Assembly (NCBI RefSeq): GCF_900114995.1
Contig: NZ_FOUX01000005.1
Location: 1 to 64,000 of the forward strand
From: Chitinophaga sp. YR627
GTDB lineage: Bacteria; Bacteroidota; Bacteroidia; Chitinophagales; Chitinophagaceae
Direction: 5' to 3'
Length of the DNA stretch: 64,000 bases
Shown here: positions 45,491 to 55,208 of the stretch, in pieces
Numbering within the stretch: position 1 is the first letter of the stretch
How the letters are laid out: each line of letters opens with the position of its first letter
The notes under the pieces: model-generated
What the model saw: only the letters and a program-made list of their open reading frames with translations
The model's database searches: none
Told to the model about the DNA's origin: nothing
Program-made: the position numbers and the translations under genes

Positions 45491-46846
45491 ATGAAACAGT
45501 ATCATTATTTTAAAGGGTATATATTCACCGCCACGCTTGTACTCGCGCTGCTGAATGCAGGCGCCGGCCAACTGATGGCGCAGGATATCTCTCTGGATAG
45601 CGTCATCAGTAGAGCACGCAGGAACAATAACAGCCTGAAAGCCGATGCGCTCAATATTGACCGCGCACAATCACAGACAAATATTTCCAGAAGTTATCTC
45701 AGACCGGAAGTAAGTTTCTCTTCCGCAGTCAATCACTATTTCCAGGAACCGCTCTTCTTTGGCTTCGGAGACGCAGGTACAATACCTTCCGACAAGATCG
45801 GTTATGGCCGCTTTGGCGGTAAAGACCAGGCAAATGCCTCAGTGGATATCAGCGTACCTATTTATAGTCCGGTGAACAGATCCACCATCGAAAAGAACAA
45901 ACTGGAAGAAACACAGAGCCGTCTGCAATACCGCATGAAAGAAGCGGATATCACCGCTGCAGTCAGGCAGGTCTATCTGCGCATCCTTGTACTGGAAAGA
46001 AGGAAACAATTACAACAGGAAAGTATCGAACGAAACAAACGGGCACTGGCAGACGCCCGATCACTCTTTATACAGGGAAAAGCTTTACTGGTAGACACAC
46101 TCAGGGCCTATACCTCCTGGAAGAATCTGGAGCCTGATCTGCTGCGGATCAGTTATGCCATCGATGTGAGTAAAGAACAACTGAATATCCTGATGGGAGA
46201 TGATCCCGCCGCACACATCCGTGTTGCAGACACCTTACAGGCACCTGAAAATGATATCTTGCCGGATGAGGCTTCTCTGTTTGCCCGCTCCTTACAGGAA
46301 AGGCCTGAACTGCAGTTATTGTCTTTGCAACGGGATATCCGTCAAAAGGAGGTCACCACCGCAAAGAATGCCAAACTACCTGTTATAACTGGTGTGGGGC
46401 AATATCTGTTGCAAACACAGGCCAGCAGTTTCAAATACTATGACGCCTACTACCCTTCTACCTCTTTTGTAGGCGCGAAAATCACGCTGCCGATCTATGC
46501 AGGTGGCAGACATAATGAACGTGTCAGAAAAGCACAGATAGAACAACAACAGGCAGGTATTCAATATACGGATGCCACAGATAAACTACATGGTCAGGTA
46601 AAACAGATCGTTGCCAATCTGCATGAAACTTATCAACGTATACAAACACAGACAACAGTGACCAATACCGCTGAAAGCAGTTATCGCCTGACAAAATACC
46701 GTTATGAAAGAGGAGCGGCTACAAGGCTTGAACTGGTAGACGCAGAGTTATCACTGACAACCGCGAGATCCGCGTACCTGGAAGCGGTATATGATTTTGA
46801 AGCAGCGAAGATAGAGATGGAAAGACTACTGGGGAATGTCAACTAG
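45491..46846 (+). CDS. TolC-family outer membrane efflux channel
   Basis: A 451-residue outer-membrane efflux protein. Signal peptide about 1-31 (ending LMAQ), then two OEP repeats (about 35-240 and 260-450), each a pair of long coiled helices with short barrel strands, for example ADITAAVRQVYLRILVLERRKQLQQ and YRLTKYRYERGAATRLELVDAEL. There is no lipobox Cys, so it is TolC-like rather than OprM-like. It completes the tripartite pump with the two genes upstream and is followed by an inverted repeat that should end the operon. Confidence 0.94.
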   Translation: MKQYHYFKGYIFTATLVLALLNAGAGQLMAQDISLDSVISRARRNNNSLKADALNIDRAQSQTNISRSYLRPEVSFSSAVNHYFQEPLFFGFGDAGTIPSDKIGYGRFGGKDQANASVDISVPIYSPVNRSTIEKNKLEETQSRLQYRMKEADITAAVRQVYLRILVLERRKQLQQESIERNKRALADARSLFIQGKALLVDTLRAYTSWKNLEPDLLRISYAIDVSKEQLNILMGDDPAAHIRVADTLQAPENDILPDEASLFARSLQERPELQLLSLQRDIRQKEVTTAKNAKLPVITGVGQYLLQTQASSFKYYDAYYPSTSFVGAKITLPIYAGGRHNERVRKAQIEQQQAGIQYTDATDKLHGQVKQIVANLHETYQRIQTQTTVTNTAESSYRLTKYRYERGAATRLELVDAELSLTTARSAYLEAVYDFEAAKIEMERLLGNVN

Positions 46847-46847
46847 G

Positions 46848-46901
46848 AATCAGGAACCAGGAATTGTGCTGTATCAACGGCTCAATTCCTGATTCCTGAT
46901 T
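46848..46901. terminator. Inverted repeat between efflux operon and DUF6055 gene
   Basis: AATCAGGAACCAGGAATTG (46848-46866) pairs with CAATTCCTGATTCCTGATT (46883-46901) at 18 of 19 positions, with a 16-base loop. It lies between convergent stops (46846 plus, 46907 minus) and can terminate both. The arms contain internal repeats of CAGGAAT, so more than one pairing register is possible. Confidence 0.75.
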
Positions 46902-46906
46902 GTCTG

Positions 46907-49066
46907 CTATTTACTGACAACAATCTTCTTCACAAACTCTTTCCTCCCACTCACCTTTAATATATACACACCCGGTTGCAGTTTCTCTGCCACTGCGTCC
47001 AGCGTTAAATTAGGGGTGGCTTTTATTTTTCTGTTCAGTACTATAATACCTGCGCTATTGTATAGTGATATCAATACATCTTCATCAGGACTAAAATTGC
47101 GCATGCTGATGTTGAGTTGTCCGCGGACAGGGTTGGGATATACTACCACATCTTTCAATGCTGTAACAGACGCGTGTGCAGCAGCTAAAGCCGTACAGGC
47201 AACACTGCCGGAGAAAGCCATCTGTGTATCCGTAAACTGTGTATAGCCAGCATTCACATCTGCATTGGAAGTATGTGTGGCAGATTGTCCGTCACATTCT
47301 GTGCGGCCATTATTGGTATGTGGCACCTGTAAATACACACCTGCCGTACTGCAACTACCAATTTCAGCATCCCCTCCTACCGTAACACCGGCACCAAAGC
47401 TGACACCCCATTCCATGGCATTCCCTTTTATGATAGCAGTACCGGATACGGTACAATTATTCAGGATCGCGTTCTCACTGATATTCGCGGAACCGGAATA
47501 AGTGCCGCCCCATACATTGGCATTACCGGTGATCACTACATTATTCTGTACAGTTGCATTTTCCACCCAGGCAGTCCCTTCTATCCGTGCATTGCCGGAT
47601 ACATTCGAAGAACCCCTTACAATCGCCTTCGGACCTACATAGGCAGTTGCAGCTACAGTAGCAGTATTGGATACCCAGCCACCGCCGTTGCTGTGTGTAT
47701 GTCCATTGGTTTTGTAAGCAGCACGATAATCAGGCTGATAACCTTCAGGAAGCGCATTCGCAATACGCAATTCGTAAGGATATCTTTTGATCTTCGGCCA
47801 TCCAGGCTCCCATACATAGGAAGTATGCGTAGTTGGCGCACCCATTACTACGAGATACAGGCCGGTTTCATTACTGTTCATCTGAAAACTGATCTGGCTT
47901 TCATTGGCACTGCTCAGGGCTCCATAGCGGGAAACGGTACCGTTGGCATTTGTCGCCACAAAACCATAGCGCCATCCGGCTGTACTGTTAACCTCTGTGT
48001 GTCCTTTGAATTTCACCGTTACGGTTCGGGAGCTACAGGTAGGATACAACGGAATGATATTATAGCCATAGTCCTGCGGCGCAAATGCATCAGGTACTAC
48101 ATAACGGCCTGTTGATGCACTGATCTGCGTCAATAGCGTATACAGCCGCCATACGTAGTGCGGTTCAGACGTTTTCAGCGCTTCCCTGGCAGCACGCATA
48201 ATACTGCCGAAGTTATTGCTGGTATAGTCATAGGTCACTTCTTTCTTTGCATAGTTGTACAGAAAGTCATTCAGCTGGGATTGATTCCAGCCTTTCAGGC
48301 GGCGGTAGGTGATCAGGGGATGCTCATTGGCAAGCGACTCTTTCCATAGTCTGTTGACCATATTGATTCCTTCTGCATCCTGTATCGTGTACAGCCATTT
48401 GAAGGTACCATAATGGTGACGGGTAGAACTCAGGTGAAAGCTCTGGGTCCCCATCCAGCGGGGCAGGTCATCTCCTGCAAAACGGGGATACATCTGCGTA
48501 CGCATGTAGTTAGCGTGAGCTTCCCAGAAGAAACCCGCCGGTTCCCAGCCAACATAACCACCACCTACGGTATTTTCCTGTATAGAGATCATTCCCTGCA
48601 GGGCATGCGTCAGTTCATGACTGATCACAGCACCATCACGGGTGGCATTGGGATGTACCCACATGGCGCCGATCGTGTTACCATAAGTACCGCCAAAGGC
48701 CCAGCCGGATGGACCACCGGAACCCCAGGTATCATTCATCACAATGATGATCTTGTATTTACCCAGGTTCTTTGTCGCCACATCAGAACAGAAGGCCAGT
48801 TCTGTGACAAACTTTGTATAGATCTTTTCCAGGGTATCGCAAACAGACTGCGGATTAAAACGCAGATTAGGGTCTGAATAGGTCGCAGGACTGGTACCCA
48901 CTACATTCCCCCAGAACACCACAAAATTGGCCGACTGATAAGACTTACTATAAGACCAGGTGTTGAGTGGGGCTGAGGAAAATTCAGACGGAATAAAGAC
49001 AGTTTTCTGTGCAGCAATACGGCCTGTCAATAACAGGCATAGCAATAACAGTACATGTGTTTTCAT
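46907..49066 (-). CDS. T9SS-secreted DUF6055 metalloprotease-like protein with hexapeptide-repeat region
   Basis: A 719-residue secreted protein. Signal peptide about 1-20. The catalytic-like DUF6055 domain (about 25-330) contains HELTH at residues 150-154 with a nearby Trp/Phe-rich segment, so zinc binding is likely. A beta-sandwich follows (about 335-450). Residues about 460-585 hold short repeats of the left-handed beta-helix type (SGNARIEGTAWVENATV, ITGNANVWGG, SGTAIIKGNA), each turn about six residues times three. The end (about 640-719) is a type IX secretion sorting domain (VVVYPNPVRG, ending VKKIVVSK). The combination of a metalloprotease-like domain with a polymer-type beta-helix is unusual; substrate unknown. 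Confidence 0.88.
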   Translation of the reverse strand: MKTHVLLLLCLLLTGRIAAQKTVFIPSEFSSAPLNTWSYSKSYQSANFVVFWGNVVGTSPATYSDPNLRFNPQSVCDTLEKIYTKFVTELAFCSDVATKNLGKYKIIIVMNDTWGSGGPSGWAFGGTYGNTIGAMWVHPNATRDGAVISHELTHALQGMISIQENTVGGGYVGWEPAGFFWEAHANYMRTQMYPRFAGDDLPRWMGTQSFHLSSTRHHYGTFKWLYTIQDAEGINMVNRLWKESLANEHPLITYRRLKGWNQSQLNDFLYNYAKKEVTYDYTSNNFGSIMRAAREALKTSEPHYVWRLYTLLTQISASTGRYVVPDAFAPQDYGYNIIPLYPTCSSRTVTVKFKGHTEVNSTAGWRYGFVATNANGTVSRYGALSSANESQISFQMNSNETGLYLVVMGAPTTHTSYVWEPGWPKIKRYPYELRIANALPEGYQPDYRAAYKTNGHTHSNGGGWVSNTATVAATAYVGPKAIVRGSSNVSGNARIEGTAWVENATVQNNVVITGNANVWGGTYSGSANISENAILNNCTVSGTAIIKGNAMEWGVSFGAGVTVGGDAEIGSCSTAGVYLQVPHTNNGRTECDGQSATHTSNADVNAGYTQFTDTQMAFSGSVACTALAAAHASVTALKDVVVYPNPVRGQLNISMRNFSPDEDVLISLYNSAGIIVLNRKIKATPNLTLDAVAEKLQPGVYILKVSGRKEFVKKIVVSK

Positions 49067-49280
49067 GAATTGTGTTTTTAGTAACAGTGGTTAACGATTA
49101 AAGTGGGATCGGGCTACAGACGACTTAGGGCTTTTCTACAGGTGATTATGACGGGAATAAAATTAACGGAAAAGGCTGCCGGGGTCATGACAGATATTAA
49201 CGTATATGGACAGGATTTTAACAGAAACAGCCGGCGCATGGTAGCACCGGCTGTCATCTATGCTATGGGAAGAGCAACAA

Positions 49281-51662
49281 TTAGAACTTATAAGATACGG
49301 TACCGACAAACTGGGTCGGAGGTATCGGATTAATGCTGTAATTCTCGTGTACGTAATAGTTATAAGTATTTGTGATGTTGGATACTTTCGCCATTACACC
49401 GAAACGTTTGAAAGAATAACCGGCACTCAGATCCAGTGTAGAGAATCCTGGTACAGAGATCAGACGGTTGTATTTCTGTGACTGATTGATCGTATTGTTC
49501 CAACCCGCGAAACGTTGTCCGATATAGTAGTAACCTACACCAAATTTAACGCCTTTCAGTGCTGACTGCTGCAAGGTATAGAACACACTGGCATTCGCAG
49601 TATGATTCGGATTACCTACCAGGCGCTCTCCTTCTACCGCACCACCGACTACGCCACTGGTGCTTTCAATAGTGATGTTGTTGTAGCTATAACCTGCGAT
49701 CACATCCAGACCAGCCATAGGATGACCTGCGATATCCACTTCTACGCCACGGCTGAGGGTTTCACCGATCAGCGCTTTCAGATTCGCGTTATTGTTTGGG
49801 GTCACACCATCTTTCTGGAAAGGAGATGTTTGCGCATAGTTATTATTTCTGATCTGGTAGGCAGTCACGTTTACGGACAGTTTACCTTTCAGGAAGTCGT
49901 TTTTGATACCTACCTCATACTGATCGATCACAGATGGCTTCAGCGCATTGCTGTCTACATCCAAACCGCTGTTAGGCGTAAAGGAGTTGGAGTAGCTGAC
50001 AAACACCGCTGTACTTTCGATCGGTTTGTAGACCAGTCCGAAACGAGGTGAGAAAGCATGGTCATATTTTGCTTTGGTCTGTGTAGATACATTGTTTTTG
50101 AGATCAAGTGTGGTAGGCGCCTCATTCTGCAGATAAGAGAAACGTACGCCAGCCAGGAAGTTCAGTTTACTGCTGATCCTGATCAGGTCCTGTACATACA
50201 CACCCAGACGATTGATCGGGGTCGTTACGCTTTTAATCCTGGAAGCATCCGGGATATCTGTACGTGGTGTGTACAGATCAGGATTCAGGATATTGATCGT
50301 ATCGTAAGTGGTAGGCTGATTATAAGAAAATGCTTTTGTATAATAGCGGTCGCCATCGATACCTGCGAGTACATTATGCTGCAGACTACCGGTTTTGAAC
50401 TTACCGGTCAGGTCTACCTGTGCGATATAATAATCTTCGGAGTTATAGGCTCTGTTCAGCGGACGGCCCCATTTACCATTTGCATCAGCCTGGATTCTTT
50501 CAATGGCATAATAGTCCCTGCTATAACGCTGGTAAGTGAACATACCATTCAGGGTCCAGTTGTCATTCAGCTGATGTTTGATGGAAGCGCCTGCAGAAGA
50601 TTGCTGTGTATGCGCATATTGCCATGGCGTACCATAGAAGCTATTGCGTGGTACATCTGCGATCTTTGTATTATCCAGGGAACCGATACCGAAATCAGGT
50701 GTGAAATCATGTTTCAGGTAATCACCCTGTACGACCAGTTCTGTACGGTCGCTTAATTTGAAGAGTAAAGACGGATTCACATAGTAACGTTTTGAATGTA
50801 CTTTATCGCGATAGCTGTCAGTCGTTTCAAAAGTACCATCGACACGGTAAGCTATTCTGGAAGACAGCGGACCGTATACATCAAAAGCAGGTTTGAACAG
50901 GCCATAGCTACCGGCACGCACGTTCAGTTCACCGCCAAAGTTAAACTTAGGCTGTTTGGTCACCATGTTCATCACAGCACCTGGTGCAACGTTACCATAG
51001 AGGATAGCGGCACTGCCTTTCAGGATCTCTACTCTTTCCAGGGAGCTCATTTCAGGCATTACACCGGAATTCACACGGGCGCCATTCTTAAACATATTGG
51101 TGCTGGAGAAGCCATAACCTCTTGCATTGAAAGACTCCTGGGTACCTGCCCTGCTGGAAGCCATATAAACACCGTTCACACTCTTCACCACATCACTCAT
51201 ACGCTGTACCTGCTGATCTTCTAGTACCTCATGACCGATAACAGCCACACCCTGTGGCAGGTCAATTGCAGCTACGGGTAACTTGCTTACACTTACAGGA
51301 CGTTTGTTGATTGTACGTGTTCTGCTGCCTTCCACTACAATTTCATTCAGCTGTGCAGCAGTTGCTTCCAGTGTCAGGGTAATATCGGTGGTCTGGTCAG
51401 CGGTAACACTGATGGGTTTATGTACCGTTTTCATCCCTGTGCAGGAGATGACCAGTACATGTTGACCCTGTCGGATGTTCTTCAGCGCAAACTCTCCTTC
51501 TTCACTGGTAACAGCACCTTTTTTGGTGTCTTTCAGTCCGACGGTAACGAATGCGGCCGGATGGCCATCAGCGGAGGTGATTTTTCCTTTAATGTTGCCG
51601 TTTTGTGCAAACGCGGCGAGATTACATAAAGCTAAGATCAGAATCAGGTATATATGTTTCAC
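49281..51662 (-). CDS. TonB-dependent siderophore-type receptor
   Basis: A FhuA-type outer-membrane receptor, 793 residues from the preferred start. No ATG directly opens the signal peptide; a GTG at 51662 begins VKHIYLILILALCNLAAFAQ, an ideal signal, while in-frame ATGs at 51719 and 51773 add 19 and 37 leading residues. Then come a carboxypeptidase-regulatory-like domain (about 22-100), a plug (about 120-230; QGVAVIGHEVLEDQQVQ, RMSDVVKSVNGVY and EVLKGSAAILYG-like EILKGSAAILYGNVAPG) and the 22-strand barrel ending in VGTVSYKF. Such receptors import ferric siderophores; no iron-uptake genes sit beside it, so the exact ligand is open. Divergent from the response regulator at 51934. Confidence 0.9.
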   Translation of the reverse strand: MKHIYLILILALCNLAAFAQNGNIKGKITSADGHPAAFVTVGLKDTKKGAVTSEEGEFALKNIRQGQHVLVISCTGMKTVHKPISVTADQTTDITLTLEATAAQLNEIVVEGSRTRTINKRPVSVSKLPVAAIDLPQGVAVIGHEVLEDQQVQRMSDVVKSVNGVYMASSRAGTQESFNARGYGFSSTNMFKNGARVNSGVMPEMSSLERVEILKGSAAILYGNVAPGAVMNMVTKQPKFNFGGELNVRAGSYGLFKPAFDVYGPLSSRIAYRVDGTFETTDSYRDKVHSKRYYVNPSLLFKLSDRTELVVQGDYLKHDFTPDFGIGSLDNTKIADVPRNSFYGTPWQYAHTQQSSAGASIKHQLNDNWTLNGMFTYQRYSRDYYAIERIQADANGKWGRPLNRAYNSEDYYIAQVDLTGKFKTGSLQHNVLAGIDGDRYYTKAFSYNQPTTYDTINILNPDLYTPRTDIPDASRIKSVTTPINRLGVYVQDLIRISSKLNFLAGVRFSYLQNEAPTTLDLKNNVSTQTKAKYDHAFSPRFGLVYKPIESTAVFVSYSNSFTPNSGLDVDSNALKPSVIDQYEVGIKNDFLKGKLSVNVTAYQIRNNNYAQTSPFQKDGVTPNNNANLKALIGETLSRGVEVDIAGHPMAGLDVIAGYSYNNITIESTSGVVGGAVEGERLVGNPNHTANASVFYTLQQSALKGVKFGVGYYYIGQRFAGWNNTINQSQKYNRLISVPGFSTLDLSAGYSFKRFGVMAKVSNITNTYNYYVHENYSINPIPPTQFVGTVSYKF

Positions 51663-51933
51663 CAGGTTGTAGAATTTTCTGCAAAGAAAAAATGTATACA
51701 CCGCCCCACCGAGACGCATCCGGAAAAAAACAGCACTATAATTTTGAATAGTCCGGTATAAAGAAAAACGCATTCAGAATTAAAACAGAATCCACCAAAC
51801 CCTTTATCACAAAGCGATACACCATCACATAGAATTTTATCTTAAAGCTATACAAGCGTAATACACGCATTATTTGTCCATAAAGGGCCTCCAAATTCAA
51901 AATTGATTTAGATTTCAGAAATAATATTGTGGT

Positions 51934-52620
51934 ATGAAAATACTGATCATTGATGGCGAGTTGTCTTTATCGCAGGTGATGATCTCCTATTTATCAGCCG
52001 AAAACTATATATGTGAGTATGCCAATACTTACAAGAGAGCACAGTCGAAGATCGCGGTATATGACTATGATTGCATTTTACTGGACCTGGACCTGCCCGA
52101 TGGTGATGGAAGCAAGCTGCTGGAGGAAATCAAGAAGAGAGACAAACAGGAAGGTGTTATTATTATCTCCGCGAGACAATCGTATGAAGATAAGATCCAC
52201 GCCTTACAGAACGGAGCTGACGATTACCTTACTAAACCGTTTTATTTACCGGAACTCGGCGCCAGGATATTCTCAGTGATCAGAAGAAGAAAATACAATA
52301 ACTCCAATATTATCAGACAGGGGGCTTTAACGGTCGATCTGCTGGCAAAAACCGTTTATATCAATGACATGCCTGTGCTGCTTACGCGCAAGGAATTTGA
52401 CCTCCTGATCTATTTTATCGGCAATAAAAACAAGGTCCTCTCCAAACAGGAACTGGCAGAACAACTATCCGGCGATATTGCCGGTTTGCGGGATGACCAT
52501 AATGTCATCTATGCCCATATCAAAAACCTAAAGAAAAAACTACAGGAAGGTGGAGCTGGAAACTACCTGAAAACGATCTACGCTACCGGGTACAAATGGG
52601 ATTTCTGTACACCAGAGTAG
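51934..52620 (+). CDS. Orphan OmpR-family response regulator, altered acidic pocket
   Basis: A 228-residue two-domain regulator. The receiver (about 1-120) has phospho-acceptor Asp51 in CILLDLDLPDGDG, Ser/Thr in ISARQS and Lys in LTKPFYLPE, but the metal-binding pair near residue 7-9 reads IIDGE where most regulators have DD, so the second Asp is Gly. The C-terminal OmpR winged helix (about 130-226) is complete (LTRKEFDLLIYFIGNKNKVL, then YAHIKNLKKKL and ATGYKWDF). No kinase is adjacent. It lies 170 bp upstream of the ATP-grasp gene and divergent from the TonB receptor, either of which it might control. Confidence 0.9.
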   Translation: MKILIIDGELSLSQVMISYLSAENYICEYANTYKRAQSKIAVYDYDCILLDLDLPDGDGSKLLEEIKKRDKQEGVIIISARQSYEDKIHALQNGADDYLTKPFYLPELGARIFSVIRRRKYNNSNIIRQGALTVDLLAKTVYINDMPVLLTRKEFDLLIYFIGNKNKVLSKQELAEQLSGDIAGLRDDHNVIYAHIKNLKKKLQEGGAGNYLKTIYATGYKWDFCTPE

Positions 52621-52790
52621 ATATATTACAATAAAATTAATACGAATATTATCACCCATAAAATAGACATTTTATGGAATCAGACTCTCTATTTCTGCAC
52701 TTTTTTGTAGCAAACCCTGGCATTTATCCTCCTAAAATATTAAATTGTAGCTGTCACCCTTATACTTTCTAACCCATTAAATCCACTGGA

Positions 52791-54236
52791 ATGAGTCTGC
52801 CAACTTTGTTAGAACACTATGACCAGGGCACCGGCACCTGGGATGAAATGTGCGACCGCCAGCAGATACGGGAGCAATACAACAAGGTCATTGCCACCCT
52901 CCGGCAGTTCAGCATCAGCGATCTGCAACGGAAAGACAGACTGGCCGGCGAGCTTTTCATGAATCAGGGGATCACCTTTACCGTGTACAGCGAAGACGCC
53001 GGTATCGAGCGTATTTTCCCTTTTGACATCATTCCCCGCATCATCACCGGCAAAGAATGGGAACACATCGAAGCCGGTATCAAACAACGGCTCAAAGCCC
53101 TTAATCTCTTCCTCAAGGATATCTACAATGAACAGCAGATCCTGAAAGACAAGATCGTACCTGCTTCCCTGATCGCCTCCTGCCCTCATTATACCCGGGA
53201 AGTATTCGGCATCAGGGTGCCACATGATATTTATGTCCATATCTCCGGTATTGACCTGATACGGGGCGAGGATGGCCATTTTTACGTACTGGAAGATAAC
53301 CTGCGGACGCCTTCCGGGGTCAGTTATATGCTGGAGAACCGGGAAGTCACCAAAAGGATCTTTCCCGCACTCCTGGCCGCCAGCCATGTCAGAAGGGTGA
53401 GTAATTACCCGCTTATGCTGCATGAAATACTGCAGCAAATGGGCCCCGGACAATTATCCAATCCGCGGGTCGTCCTGCTGACACCGGGTATTTATAACTC
53501 CGCCTATTACGAGCATACCTTTCTGGCCAGACAAATGGGTATTACCCTGGTAGAAGGCCGGGACCTGCTGGTCAACAATCATAAAGTGTATATGAAGACC
53601 ACCGATGGTCTGGAACAAGTCCACGTCATCTACCGCAGAATAGACGATGAATTTCTGGACCCGCTTATGTTCCGGCCGGATAGTGCCCTGGGCATCCCAG
53701 GTTTAATGAGCGCCTACCGGATGGGGAACGTCGCTATTGTCAATGCCATCGGTAACGGGGTCGCTGATGATAAGGCGGTATATGCCTACGTACCCGCCAT
53801 GATCCGGTACTACCTCAATGAGGAACCTATCCTGCCCAATGTACCTACCTACGAAATGAGTAGCCCGGACGCCAGACACTACGTATTTGAAAACTATACC
53901 AACATGGTGATCAAACGCACGAATCAATCCGGTGGATATGGCATGGTCATGGGAAATAAAGTATCCCCGGAGGAATGGCTGAAAGCCAAAGCGGCTATCG
54001 AAGCAGATCCGCGTAGCTTTATCGCGCAGCCCATCATCCGGCTCTCTACCGTACCCTGTTTTATAGATGGCACCTTCCAGGCCCGGCATGTGGACCTGCG
54101 TCCTTATGCGCTTTGCGGTCCGCAGGGGGTACAGATCGTTCCCGGCGGACTCACACGTGTCGCCCTGCGGAAAGACTCCCTCATTGTCAACTCCTCCCAG
54201 GGTGGAGGCAGTAAGGATACCTGGATTATAGATTGA
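52791..54236 (+). CDS. Circularly permuted ATP-grasp ligase
   Basis: A 481-residue circularly permuted ATP-grasp protein (the family formerly DUF404/DUF407). Family landmarks include FIHVSGIDLIR-like YVHISGIDLIRGEDGHFYVLEDN, the core LEDNLRTPSGVSYMLENR, and a late ATP-binding Lys region YTNMVIKRTNQSGGYGMVMG, with the acidic metal ligands in FLDPL and the final RPYALCGPQG. This family is predicted to make an amide or ester bond using ATP, and nearly always travels with the alpha-E protein and transglutaminase that follow here at 22 bp and 8 bp. The substrate has never been clearly shown; peptide or protein modification is proposed. Confidence 0.92.
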   Translation: MSLPTLLEHYDQGTGTWDEMCDRQQIREQYNKVIATLRQFSISDLQRKDRLAGELFMNQGITFTVYSEDAGIERIFPFDIIPRIITGKEWEHIEAGIKQRLKALNLFLKDIYNEQQILKDKIVPASLIASCPHYTREVFGIRVPHDIYVHISGIDLIRGEDGHFYVLEDNLRTPSGVSYMLENREVTKRIFPALLAASHVRRVSNYPLMLHEILQQMGPGQLSNPRVVLLTPGIYNSAYYEHTFLARQMGITLVEGRDLLVNNHKVYMKTTDGLEQVHVIYRRIDDEFLDPLMFRPDSALGIPGLMSAYRMGNVAIVNAIGNGVADDKAVYAYVPAMIRYYLNEEPILPNVPTYEMSSPDARHYVFENYTNMVIKRTNQSGGYGMVMGNKVSPEEWLKAKAAIEADPRSFIAQPIIRLSTVPCFIDGTFQARHVDLRPYALCGPQGVQIVPGGLTRVALRKDSLIVNSSQGGGSKDTWIID

Positions 54237-54258
54237 CCTTTAAAACGAACTCATATAC

Positions 54259-55200
54259 ATGCTAAGCAGGATCGCTGATTCATTGTTCTGGCTCGCCCGT
54301 TATATGGAGCGGGCCGAAAGCTTACTACGCGTTACAGCTACTCATAACCTTCTTTCGCTGGATAAAGATGTCAATGGCCCTCTCACCTGGAGGCCTGTAT
54401 TAGAGACATTTACCAGCACCAATGCGGAAGAGATCAACCAGATCTCTCACAATAGCGGCGCTGCCCTGAAGAAACTCCTGACCGACCCGGCCAACAGTAA
54501 TTCCCTGAAAGCCCTTATCGGCAAAGCCAGGGAAAATGCACGTGGTATCCAGGATTATATCACCAAGGAAGTATGGGAGGAAGTCAATTCATTTTACCAC
54601 CTGATCAATCAGCCATCACTGGACAGCCGTCTCTCCAATTACGAAGCGGCCGATGTACTCGACCTCTTCACACGTCATTCTGTGCTCTATACCGGAATCA
54701 CGGATATAACCATGGCCAGGGGAACGGGCTGGGGCTATATGAACCTGGGTAAATATATAGAACGCTGTACGGAGACGATCGTGCTGACCGACAAACAGTA
54801 CGCCCTGAACCACTATCGGGTAGATGATACAAAAGATATCATGCAGTGGCGGCACCTCCTGATGTCGCTATCCGGGTACGAACTGCACCTAAAGACCTAC
54901 CGCTCCTATCAGTATACTCATGATGTATTACACCAGGTATTATTTAATGAAGATTTTGCGCATTCCGTTATATATTCGCTGGGCAGAATTGACCGTCATT
55001 TACAGGATGTGACCAAAGGTCATATCTCTGAAGAGAATGCAGCCCTGATCCGTAATTTCGGACGCCTGCACAGCAAAGTGAAACACATGGAAATCGATGA
55101 TCTGACGAATAAAAGTCTCCAGCCATTCCTGGAGACCTTACGGGGCGATCTCCTGCATTTCGCCCACCTTCTGACGCAAAAATTTTTCTCCTACGCATAA
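54259..55200 (+). CDS. Alpha-E domain protein (DUF403)
   Basis: A 313-residue all-helical alpha-E protein. The start MLSRIADSLFWLARYMERAESLLR is the family signature (LSRVAxSLYWMxRYIERAE). It has no known catalytic motif, no membrane segment, and conserved Glu/Arg on the first helix that may contact the ATP-grasp partner. Its role in the three-gene set is thought to be a subunit or adaptor for the ligase. Tight spacing to both neighbours indicates translational coupling. Confidence 0.92.
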   Translation: MLSRIADSLFWLARYMERAESLLRVTATHNLLSLDKDVNGPLTWRPVLETFTSTNAEEINQISHNSGAALKKLLTDPANSNSLKALIGKARENARGIQDYITKEVWEEVNSFYHLINQPSLDSRLSNYEAADVLDLFTRHSVLYTGITDITMARGTGWGYMNLGKYIERCTETIVLTDKQYALNHYRVDDTKDIMQWRHLLMSLSGYELHLKTYRSYQYTHDVLHQVLFNEDFAHSVIYSLGRIDRHLQDVTKGHISEENAALIRNFGRLHSKVKHMEIDDLTNKSLQPFLETLRGDLLHFAHLLTQKFFSYA

Positions 55201-55208
55201 ACCAGCAT

